A DNA stretch of 64,000 bases from Ophiodon elongatus (Eukaryota > Chordata > Actinopteri > Perciformes > Hexagrammidae): positions 2,367,001 through 2,431,000 of the forward strand of contig JACSYO010001856.1 in NCBI GenBank assembly GCA_016806645.1. Direction: 5' to 3'. This document shows, in pieces, positions 1 through 10,772 of the stretch (position 1 is its first letter; the number at the start of each line of letters is the position of its first letter). The notes under the pieces are model-generated. The model had not been told where the DNA came from. It did no database searches and saw nothing but the letters and a program-made list of their open reading frames with translations. The translations under genes and the position numbers were made by a program.

Positions 1-3000
1 TGTTTTACCAGCTCGGGGTGCGCTCCATGTCTCTAACACATTCCTGCAACACACCCTGGTAAGTAAGAGATCCCTTCTGAATGCATTATTTTATTTTGAA
101 TGTCACATATGATTTATATAATGCAGAAAGTCAATGATGGTTACATGACTCAACAGATGATCAATACTAGGGATACATGGGAGGATTTTGGCTGAAATTG
201 TTCATCAGCTCAGACATGAACCAGAACTATGCCTTTACCATTAGCCTTTGTTTGTCTTCTACGGGTTTGTTTACAGGGTTGATTGAACGGAAAGGTCGAA
301 TGTGTTTGCATTTCATTCCTTTCCCTTCATGCAAATAAACTTTTATTTGGACTCTCTTTGTAACTTGGCAGTCCATGTAGCTTAATGTGCCAAGGTCAGA
401 TTCCCTAAATGGAGCCGTATTTGGATATATTTTATGGTAGTGAGGGATTCACAAGAAAACACATAATCATGTCATAATTTGTGGTTTTGAAAATATATAT
501 TTTTTTTTAATGCAGGGCAGAATCATCCTCAAAACTTTATAATGTCTATCAAAGACAGAACAACAGCCTGACACACTTTGGGAAGGTAAGCTTAATTTTT
601 CAGTATCAGTCATATCAATGACTGTACAGAATTGTTTCTTTTATCAACTTGAACAAAGCATGTTGGCTGGAATTTGACTAGCCTTTTTAGAGGAAGTATT
701 ATCACATAATATTATGATGAAGATTTGATTTAAAGTGAGAAACCTGACATTTAATAGCTATGACAGTTAATTATGATAAATGCTGGCATATAAATACAAT
801 TTTGTGATTTCTTTTCTTCAAATTCTTTAAATACTGACTAGTGCCTTTTTAAATAACATTTTAGAGTTTAGTATATAATAGAAATAGAGTAAAATCATCT
901 GTGTATTATATATTGAAGAAAACTGTATTATTTCTGTTGCTCCTATAATTTTGTATTAGTACAGTAGAAGTAGTTGTAGTTCTTTCCATTATTATAATGA
1001 TAGTGCTTTTAAAAATATAAAGTCCAAAAGGAGAGGATATGATAGTCATTTTTCACCTTTGAGACATTCCAGTAATTTATTGTGCCAAAGAAAGGTGAGC
1101 TTGTTATTGTTGAAATTGGTTAATGCTCTTCATACTAAACGCTTTGTCCTTTTGAGGACTTCCTCGATTGCTCTCTGCATGAGTGTGTTTACATGCGTTT
1201 CACCATATCCTGTTATCGACTGGTTTGACTTCCTTCTTTCCTATGATACTTTAAATGGCTTTTTAATATTTTTTCTGGAGGCTGTGGTGGAGGAGATGAA
1301 CAGACTGGGAATGATAGTGGACCTTTCCCACACTTCTTTGGAAACTGCATGGTCCGCGCTGAAGCATTCCAAGGCGCCGGTTATTTTTAGCCATTCATCT
1401 TCCTTCTCCGTATGCAGCCATGGCCGCAACGTACCTGACTGGCTGCTGCTTGAGCTGGTGAGAAAACTAATTCACTGCATGTTTAATTGCTTGTTTGGTT
1501 ACTTGATTAAATCAATCAAGTCACTGATTCATTTATATTAATAACAATTCTCATTTATACATCTGACAAAGAGCATGCAATTTGTTTCCATAGTTAAATC
1601 ATTTTTGGTGTATAAACAGGATGAATAAATTCTGTATGGATTCCCACAATTCAACAATGATTCTATTTCAGCCCACTAACAGTCGGTATAATTGATAAGG
1701 GCAAATTTGCAGGATCAAGAAATCAAGTTAACATCTCATTGCTGTAGTTTTATTGTTCCATTTTTATAACCATTTGCCAACCATGTAAGGCCTGATAATG
1801 ACACGCTGGGTGAGATTTAAGATCTACAGTGGATCAACTGCACTTTGTATATTTTAGAGTGTTTCATTCGCAAATCGGCTGACTGTGTGATACAGTTTCC
1901 AGCATAAAGCAATGATTCAAAGTGAATGTTTTTCCTCCAGCATATTGTAAGCGGTGACAATAAGACACTGCAATAATTTTACGAGCCCAAGCTCCACAGT
2001 GTTTATCCAACTGCTCTTTAGTCAATTTTTACTATACTTTCATCAGAGTGCAATGGGCGAGACTCAAATTATCTTGATTGTTGTGAGGTTGATCATCAGA
2101 GAATCAAACCTGAATGAACTGTTTGACTATTATATCATGCTAAGTTAAGTATCATCTAACTACCATTAATGGTTAGATGATACTGTACTTGTGTCTCTTT
2201 CCCCCAACCCTTCTCTGAATTTCTCTTTCAGCCGCCATTAGTGCATGTCCTCGTTCAGCTTCAGTTTAACCAACTCATTAACTTCTTCACTCCTACCAAT
2301 TGTGTCCAGATTGTTTGTTCATTATACCAGGCTGGGCTTTGCTTATAATACAAGCTCAAGCTCCTTCATCACTTTTTCTCATCTATCCAACATTATGAGA
2401 AATGTAGTCCCATGCCAGGATGAGTTAAGTTAATACATTTCTCTCTGTTTCTGTTGAACACAACTACCAACTATATATGTTAAAATATTTAATTACGCAT
2501 CGTCTTACTTTCTTAATATCAATATTATATGTTGGTATGTGTAGTATATTACCTTAAGTGTTGCTATACCATGGAAACAGTAAGAAACATCCATTGGGTG
2601 TTTTTGAAACCCGACCAAGAAAAACATCATGAAATCCATTGAGTTTTCTGATTTGCTTCTCAACAATATATGAGCCTGTTGTCGCAGTAGATGAAGACCG
2701 AATATCAATAAAATGTAGTAACATGGATTTATTTCTCTCACTTTACGTCAACCCAACTCTGGCCCCCTCAGATCCCTCTTGAGCAACCATGTTTCTCATT
2801 TTGCCACAGAGTTCTGTGTTACTTACACAGCACAGGGTTACAGGGTGTTTTGAGATAAGACGAGCATAAACCTCATGTTTACCACATCTACCAACCACAA
2901 CTAGTGAATGTAAATGAGACAGAAATAAAGGCTACTTGTGTCTGGAAAATGTATTTATGTATAGCTTTTTTTAGTTGATGCTTCTCTATGTATGTCTTCT

Positions 3001-4367
3001 TATTCTCTAGACGTGACACTTGTGTTGTGTTTCAGAAAAAGAAACGTGGCTTGATCATGGTGAATCTCCACACCAAATTCATATCCTGCAGCGACAAAGC
3101 AAACATCTCTCGTGTGGCTGGTGAGGCATCCATGTTTTTTTTTTATTTTTGTCGTGAGGTGAATCTGTAGTTTGTATTTCTTATATCTCAGATGATTTAC
3201 TGTTGCACCTGGGTTTTGCAGACCATTTTGATCACATTAAGAAGGTGATTGGAGCTGAGTCGATAGGAATTGGAGGGGACTATGAAGGTGCTGTGAGGTA
3301 AGAAATATTCACTTGCTAACACAACATACAGATAGCTGGAAACACTAAGTTAAGGGACAGTAAATCTACATATCTTCTATCCCATGACTAGGATGAGTGG
3401 GGATGTTCAGATATACAACTTGCATAGAAAACAAAATAAAACAAAGCTCATACCAGTGCACACACTTGTCTCTGGCACTCTCCAGATAATGCTTTGCTTT
3501 TGTGAGCCTGTCCTGATATCAGCAATTTTGGCTGTCAACAGCAATTTTGGCTGTCAATAGGCTGAAAAATGGTAAAAATCAATAACTTTTTACTTCTAAC
3601 AGGCATAAAGAGAGAGCTGGTGCAGTAGATTTGCTCCAGAATGGTTTGTGTTTCCCCTCCCCCCTGCATACAGACGCAATCTAGCAGAAACAGTAATGTC
3701 ACAAACACAAGTGTTTATTATTTCTTATTCATTATTTATTTGGTGTGATGTATTTCATCACACCAAAACTCTCGGAATGAGTGGTTTCTTTTACAAAACA
3801 AAAATGCGTGACTTGAAATGTGTTTTTTGGTTACAGCTTTCCTCAGGGGTTAGAGGATGTGTCCAAGTATCCCACCCTGATCCAGGAACTCCTGCAAAGG
3901 AACTGGACTGAGAATGAGTTGGCTGATGTCCTTCGAAATAACTTCCTGCGAGTGTTTGAGGAGGTGGAGAGGGTGAGCTATAAGATATGTGTCAAAGAAC
4001 AGCCTTCTCTGGTCAGAAATTGAAAGGCACACTTTTACTCCATTTCTTGGCCACAGGGGTGTTTACGGATAAAAGGCTTTATGTTTGGTGGGAAATGTCC
4101 AGTGTGTGTATTATTATATTAGTGTGCATCACATCCCTCTCTTGTCTTGCTGTATTTCCCCAGGTCCGTGATCAGAGTTTGAACCAGCCCAGTGAGGTCC
4201 AGATCTCCTTAGATAAGGTGCAGAACCCATGCAGGCTGGTCCTTAAACATCCTAGCCTAAGAGGGTCCTCTCACCAGAGTTCCTCATCCAGAGCCCAGCA
4301 CGAGCCAAAATATCTGCCAATCCTGGCCATAGTTCTGCTGCTTTCCAGCCTACTTATGATTGAATGA
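1..4367 (+). CDS. dpep2: Membrane dipeptidase, dpep2-like (3' part, 7 exons)
   Basis: Zinc-dependent, GPI-anchored cell-surface dipeptidase of the renal dipeptidase family (known to cleave dipeptides; DPEP1/2 act on leukotriene D4 and cystinyl-bis-glycine). Coding exons seen: 1-58 (already open at the window edge), 516-585, 1281-1457, 3036-3120, 3222-3297, 3837-3972 and 4164-4367. All have AG/GT borders and continuous phase, giving 267 residues and a TGA at 4365-4367. Landmarks in order: LTHSCNTPW; DLSHTS and IFSHSS, the two zinc-ligand histidine regions; RNVPD with the substrate arginine; GIGGDYEG with the conserved active-site Asp; FPQGLEDVSKYP; and a hydrophobic C-terminus ending LLLSSLLMIE, typical of a GPI signal. 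VADHFDHIK and IGIGGDY fit DPEP2 better than DPEP1 as I remember them. The signal peptide and first metal-binding residues lie upstream of the window. The dpep2 assignment is likely; family membership is near certain. Confidence 0.88.
2148..2184. repeat. 37-bp near-perfect palindrome in a dpep2 intron
   Basis: The arms agtatcatctaac (2148-2160) and gttagatgatact (2172-2184) are exact reverse complements around an 11-nt centre. The centre contains the self-complementary ccattaatgg. No coding or splice role is visible. Confidence 0.8.
3521..3558 (+). repeat. Two tandem copies of a 19-bp unit
   Basis: agcaattttggctgtcaac is followed immediately by a second copy that differs only in its last base. 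It lies in the dpep2 intron between the exons ending 3297 and starting 3837. It is probably a replication-slippage duplication. Confidence 0.8.
4164..4367 (+). CDS. dpep2: dpep2 terminal coding exon with GPI-attachment tail
   Basis: The last exon starts after a clear acceptor (ttccccag) and encodes 67 residues. It has a polar Ser-rich stretch (RGSSHQSSSSRAQHE) followed by a hydrophobic run of about 18 residues with no cytoplasmic tail, then TGA. This hydrophilic spacer plus hydrophobic end is what GPI transamidase substrates look like. The attachment (omega) residue is probably one of the Ser residues, but this cannot be fixed by eye. This part diverges strongly between family members, so it adds little to the dpep2-versus-dpep1 choice. 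Confidence 0.85.
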   Translation, partial: VRDQSLNQPSEVQISLDKVQNPCRLVLKHPSLRGSSHQSSSSRAQHEPKYLPILAIVLLLSSLLMIE

Positions 4368-4687
4368 ATGTTTAGAAACTCTTTTCAGCTACACCTGACC
4401 ATGCATCATTTCTACTATGAATAAGGAGAGCTTAATGAGATTGCTGTATGAATTTGTGGGCAACGCTAGCACTAAAGATAAGGAGATAATCCCTGCCTTA
4501 CCATCAATACAAAAAAGCATTCAATGTGTCGCCCCATTTGGTAGGTCATGTATATACAGTACAAATACATTTAAATTGACAAAACATCAATCCCAGGGCC
4601 CTTTACTATTCATTTTGAAATATATTTATTATACATTTAATGTAACTCTGCTAATAATAATCTCTATGAAGGTGAATGAGACTGATC

Positions 4688-4693
4688 AATAAA
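4688..4693 (+). terminator. Candidate dpep2 poly(A) signal
   Basis: An AATAAA lies about 320 nt past the dpep2 stop codon and is the first canonical hexamer after it. It implies a short 3' UTR, roughly 4368-4710. Confidence 0.6.
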
Positions 4694-4709
4694 ACTGCTG
4701 AGATGGCAC

Positions 4710-6465
4710 ATTTAAGTTGTTATTTTAGTTATTGTTTATGAAGGTTTTTTATGTATTGCTGACCAGTGAGCAAGAAATAGGACAGAGGCAGCAGCATTTT
4801 ACAAACAGATGTTCTTTTTATTTGATTTTGCAGAATAATAAGAGACCATGGAGGTGTAAAAAACCAAGTGTATTTTAATCTGAACTATTCTGCCCTTTGG
4901 CCAAACGGAAAACCTTTGCACACAGAAAAAACTGAAACAAAATCTTTAACTTGGAACAGCACACAGCAACACTGTGAATATTTCCCTTGTTAAGATTAAG
5001 AGTCATGTATTGTCAACAATGTTAATAAGAATTTGCATTGGCGAGCTCATTTTAATGTTTTATTAACCTCAACACAAAGTGCAGGACTTTCACATTGACA
5101 CAATAGTCTCATCGCTCTGTAAAAGTAATACTCATGGCTCCACTAAAACAGTGCTAACATAAAGTTTCCATGTAAAGATTATATTCTCCAACCAATTTTG
5201 ACTTAATTGAAGGGAAGGCCACACTCTTGGCTACAAATCGTAGAACAATTGTTCTCTACACAGTATAATATCCTGAAATACTCTGCTTCTAAGAAAAAGA
5301 CTTGAAAAGACACAGAACAGTGTCTGGAAGTCTCATGTAGCTGAGGTCAGAATTGCGTAATGCTGAAATCTTTAAGATTTCAGCCATGGTTGTTTTGGCC
5401 TCAACGCTGGTTACCTTGGTAATAATGGCAAGCGCAGTTCAACATTGCAGAAAACACTGCTTGAGCAACTATTTAGTTGGTATTATGTTGTAATTCTGAC
5501 AGACGTTTTGTTTACAGCACAAGCAAACCAACTAATGTTGCAGTGAAGTGTAGTGTGAAGTAAGCCAATTTACTGTAAATCCTGTACGGGAATGGCAGAC
5601 TCCGCCACTTATGATGAAAACTACCGTATAGAATGGTATTTACGATTGCCATTCAGTGTGAAGATATCAAATGGCTATTGCAGAAGAAATGCAGACCATA
5701 AGTAGTATCCAAAGTGGGGTTTGATTTCATTGAAATCTTAAGGACTATAACTTTAAATTAAGCCATCTTTTTTGTGTAGGCAGATAAGCTTTTTGGGTCT
5801 GTAGAAAAAGTACAAATGTAACGGTTCAAAGTCATTCATATACATTTTTCTCTCATATCAACAACACAAATATCTGTAAAAAACAAATCATAAATTATAA
5901 CTCTTTTTAAAAACTTTCTTCATGATCTCTGGCATGCCACCTTTGCAGCACAACCAACGTCAAGCACTATGTTCATTATCCACAGTAACATTTTCTTTAC
6001 CTCAGTGGGGAAGGGTTGGAAGCAAATAAATAAATAAATAGAGATGTGCTTCCAGAATAATCAAAGAGCTGTTTCAGAGTATAAATCTAGCCTACTATCA
6101 AAACTGTTCTACCAACATATGTACTAGTCTGCCATAGTCAAATATAGGTTTATTATCGCATATGAAAAGGTATTTATGACCTATAAATAAATTTAAAGTT
6201 TGTGTTTGACACACAAATATTGATTTCTGAGGGAGAAAAATTATTTCATTTGTAACCAAGGCAGAGTTGCAAACATATAGGTGGATATGTACACTAGTGT
6301 GTGCCAATATTCTACAAGAATAGAATAAACCTTTTGTACTGAAAAATACATACTTCACAATTAAAGTGACAAATCCATGCGTCAAACCAGCAGGTGCTGC
6401 CTCCTTTCTATAGGTGGAATGTATTCTGATGAGGCAGATGCTCCAGTGTAGCAGCTAATAATTGA
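4710..6465 (-). other. slc12a4: slc12a4 3' UTR
   Basis: About 1.65 kb of AT-rich sequence lies between the slc12a4 stop codon and the convergent dpep2 end. On the minus strand there is an AATAAA at 4817-4822, where the + strand reads tttatt, and others nearer the stop (around 5056 and 6152). The distal one would place the transcript end near 4800. No ORF here looks coding. An AAAT-type simple run lies near 6025-6041. Confidence 0.55.
4817..4822 (-). terminator. slc12a4: Candidate distal slc12a4 poly(A) signal
   Basis: Minus-strand AATAAA about 1.6 kb beyond the stop codon. Use of this site rather than nearer hexamers is inferred, because beyond it begins the 3' end of the opposing dpep2 gene. 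Confidence 0.45.
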
Positions 6466-9400
6466 TCATGAGTAGATGGTGATAACCTCCCGACCTCCGC
6501 CTCGGACCAGCAGCACTCTTTCCAGACCTTCAGTCAACACCTCCAGAAACTCCATATCTGGAATATACGTTAAGTAAAACCAACCTAACAATAGCCTACA
6601 CACTTGGTATGTGTACTGCAGCCCAAAAGCATCAATACAATTATGAAAGACCCCTTTTGTTTGATCATATTGGTAAAGGATACAGTTTTCATCTCCATCC
6701 GTGTTTCGAGGTGGCCCTGGCATGTTGAGCAGCACTAATCGAGCATCATGGGACCTATTGACTATTACCTCGTTCAGCTTCACAGCCGTATGCATTCGCC
6801 GCACATTGGACTGATCCCTAGAATGCAACAAGGAGGAAAGACAGAGAAAAAAAACCAGGTTATATTGTTTATAGAAGAGGCGGTAAAGAAGATGCTAATG
6901 TTAACCGAATGCAACTCACGGTTTGAGGCTCATGAGTTCTCTGAAATTCTCGGGTGCATTGTTTCTGTTCCTCCTCTCAGCCTCACACTTCTCTCTCGTC
7001 CAAGTCATCTGAATCTTCTCTGGAGGAGCCTCCACCACTTCCTCCTCCTCGTCTGAGTATAGACTTCCCATACGCACCAAAGAGTGTCTGTCCTTAACCA
7101 GCTGGGCCTGCAAGTGCCATTGGGAATATAATGAGGCTTGGATGTCAATATATTGTATGTAACTAAAACTTCCAAATTGTACCGGACCACCAGTAGTGAA
7201 GATTCTGAAACAGCAAAACATGAAAACACAGCAGTCTCTCAATGATTTATCATGCATTATATGTTATATGAATTATTTTATTTGTAAAAATAATTAAAAT
7301 ATTTCAATAATAAATATTAAACACAAAAATAAAACATACCTCTCTTTCTCTTTCTGCACTGGACAGCCTCATTTGTCTCAACATCTGGGACCTCTGCTCC
7401 ATCATTAACGTTCTCTCATAGGTGTATGCTGAGATGTCACTGTCATGCTTAAGCAGCATTGGAAAAAAAATGTTTTAGTGGTTAATCCAACTTAAACATA
7501 TGTCTCTGTTGAACATGGACAGAGTGACCATAACATTAAAGTAAATCAGCCAAGCAATTTTCTGTGAAACAATCATGTCTGCGGCATCTCATAATAATGA
7601 GCATCTGGTTTTAATACTCAGTTTAAATTGTTCTGGTTCTAGCTATAAAAAATCCGATAGAAGTTTTCACTTTTGCTCAGTTTAGTGGTCGTGTGTGAGG
7701 GATCCTCACCATCTCCACCACCTCCACCTCAGCCTCTATTCTCAGCTGGTACAGGAACATGGCCAGATCTTTCTTCATCTGGATGCTGTTGTCATCCATC
7801 TGGGCTACAGTGAAGATACGCATCTTGCATTTCCTCCAAACCTAAGGAAAATGGTTAAATATAACCATAGTGTAATACCATATGCTATACCCAACGAATG
7901 TGACTATAGTTGCTTTCAGAAAACACACTTCAAATCCCAAATAACTTCAAACTAAAACTAATTCAAGGACAGCGTGTACATTTGGTGGGATTACAGTGAC
8001 AGAGTTTTTGTTTTTTTTGCAACAGGTAAAGTAGCATATTGGAATGAAACTCAAAGATATCTGCTGTCTCACTTTATGAAGTTTGAGCAGGAAAGGCAGC
8101 AGCATTAGCATCCCCCCATCATGGACGATCCACCAAACATCAATGTTGCCATCTGTGAAGCGCTCATGGTTGCTCGGGTAGAAGGACACATTTTTGGGCA
8201 CCATCAGGGCCAGGTGGGCAGCTGTGGTGCAGCGAACTGTGTCTGAGTAGAGATGAAAACATGGAGGCACGGATATTAACTCTTCTGTATAAATTTATTT
8301 TGCAACAGCTTACATTCTGTACAAGCCAAACGGAAACTAAAACAAAATGTATTCCAAATAGTATGTGAAATGAGCTTTTTCAAGCCCACGATTGCTATAT
8401 CTTCAAGTTCATAAAAGTGATTGTTAAGTGCATTTAATTGTGACAGCTACATACTTATGCCTGTAAACATTATGCAATTGATTTGGGGTGGCAGTCATTT
8501 ACTAGGGGTGCTATAAAACAGATTGGCCCATTTAAGTGTCCTATTGTATTAAAAGTATTTCAGTGAGACTCTTACTGATAAAAGTCTTCCAGGCGCGAGG
8601 ATCCTCACTCTGTCTCCAGCCATAAGGCCAGCCCATCACCACAGTGTTGTGCTTCATGCCCCCCAGGCCACAGGACTGGATCAGGTGGACAATACCCTCC
8701 CGCACCTTAGAAGCCACCACGATCTGGCAGAAACCTTTGACTCTCTCAATCTCCATCATATTCTTAATGGCCTGGCAGAGAAAAAATTGGAAAAACTGAG
8801 CTGCAGTCTACAATCACAATAGAGAGTAAGCAGATAAACCATGTTTAAATGGGTATAAACCATACTATATGCTTTAAAAGAAAATATTTATATAGAAAAA
8901 CCACTAAGTAAGGTTTTACCTTCACTACCTCCCTGTATAGCTCCAATGATAATTATTGATACATAATGCACAAGTATTGTCTTAGCACTAAGTGAATCAT
9001 GGATCATGGTGATTCATTTCTACGGTTGTTGTCACATAAAAAAGGATTTTTTTTACCAAACACATCACATTATGAAAAATGTTCCTGCAACAGTCCCTTA
9101 TTTTATCCGAAATGGCTCATTGGCCCCATATTGTAGTGACAACAACAAGCTGTTTCCAGCCATGCCCATTGATTAAAGTGACAAATGCTTCAAAAACAGT
9201 TGCTGTGGAAGAAATGTCACAAAAATTGAAAATTCACAATGAAGCATGTTTTCACTTCATTATGCTTTTCACATCACAAAAGGTGGTCATTTGTAACAAT
9301 TAGTTACAGCACAGTCAGCAACAGAGTACAATGGAGAATTGTATAGAGCATGTTCAGCACACCCCTTTTGAGTATTTACCTGCTCAGCTGCCTGCATTTC

Positions 9401-10772
9401 CCCATAGCTGTCCAGGAAGTTGCCCTGGACGACAGAGCCCACAATGGTCAGACCCTTTCCTGCCTTCAGCTGCGAGGCAAAGGTGAGCAGACGAGGATAT
9501 TTTACGTGGAGGTCCTCATCAAGCTTCAACAGCACAAGCAGCTGAGGTCTGTAATGCACAGAGTCAAAGATAGTCAATAGGAGCCAAAGGTCTGGATCAA
9601 AGGTGTGTCTTTGCACCCCCTGTTGAAAGACTGTTACCAAAGTATTGCGAAAAATGCATATTTTAGCTGTATAGAAAGCACAGACATAAGATGATCTATC
9701 AAAACAAGATTTACTGAATGATCATTGGGGGTAGGTTGATACAATTGGACATGTGTCAAGCAGCTAATCTGTGATTTGCATATCAAAATAAATTTACATT
9801 TATAGCTTAAACAGGAATGTTGAGCCATCATAGGCACATATAACTGTTAAAAATGACAGTATTTTACTGTGAATAAGGTAAATGCTGTCGAGACAACATT
9901 TCTATATCTGACATAAACATGTAAAATAACTCTTGTCTCTTCTGTGCCAAATTTATCCCAGTTTTTATTTAGACATTGACATTGTTTGACCTCTGAATCA
10001 CCCAGTCAGTGTTTACTGGACTGCCTTCTTTACATTTTAATGATATACTGCCTTCATTTCATTCTTCATTCCACATTCAAAACTTTCAAGACTAGCCGTG
10101 TTTAGTTACTGTCATACCATTTAGAATGAGTGGCAAAAAAGGAAGTGTAGCATCAGAGTGGTTATAGATTACATCAAAAGATGTCACGCTAACTTAGATG
10201 AAATGCCCAGCAAGCATGTTAGAAATATAAAAAATGAAACCCTTCCTAAGGCCACAACTTCCTAAAATACATGGCATTTACTCATTGTGTGTCAATATGG
10301 ATTATAGCTGGTAGTAAATCTATCATATGTTGATTAATTTGTGTGGTATTATCATCATTCTCCAGGGCCATTTTTATAGAGGGTAGATAACCTATTATTT
10401 ATTACATTTATCCATCTGGATGCCACAAATTTTCTTAAATGCCACTGACAGGATTTTGAGCAAACTTGCAGCTTCTCCGATCCAACATGTATTTAAATAA
10501 ATTGACTGCATAACAATGTGAAATATGTGTTGGTCTTCAGAGAGTGACAGTGTGGGAAGTTTGATGCTGTGAAAACAACTTTTATATTCCACTATGGATT
10601 GTGGCTCCCTAGAGATACAATCCAAAGGAGTTGTTGTGGATACAGTCTCTTGCAGGTGTAATTGTACCTCCAGTTCTTGGTGTGTGGGGGTCCAACCTCT
10701 AGTCTTAACAGGGCGTAACGTGCAGCGCTAAGGGACAGTCCTCTTATTCCGTCTCCCCACTCCTTCTCTGCT
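6466..10772 (-). CDS. slc12a4: slc12a4 exons 16-24: C-terminal regulatory domain
   Basis: Residues about 664-1094 form the cytosolic domain used for dimerisation and regulation. Recognisable blocks are AEKEWGDGIRGLSLSAARY, LLVLLKLDEDLHVKYPRL, IQSCGLGGMKHNTVV, NIDVWWIVHDGGML, RIFTVAQMDDNSIQMKKDL and SDISAYTYERTLMMEQRS. Both family phosphosite regions are present. Site 1 is in QMTWTREK (Thr about 992-994, exon 22) and site 2 is in RRMHTAVKLNEV (Thr about 1030, exon 23). In KCCs phosphorylation of these by the WNK-SPAK/OSR1 pathway keeps the transporter inactive, so that control is probably retained. Exon 22 has an acidic SDEEEE run, as in KCC1. Confidence 0.95.

Noticed and set aside
1059..1541. 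160-aa open frame on the plus strand
   Set aside because: Only 1281-1457 is a real dpep2 exon; the flanks are intron that happens to stay open.
4710..6465. Possible lcat gene next to slc12a4, as in human
   Set aside because: No lecithin-cholesterol acyltransferase exon motifs are present; the space is only slc12a4 3' UTR.
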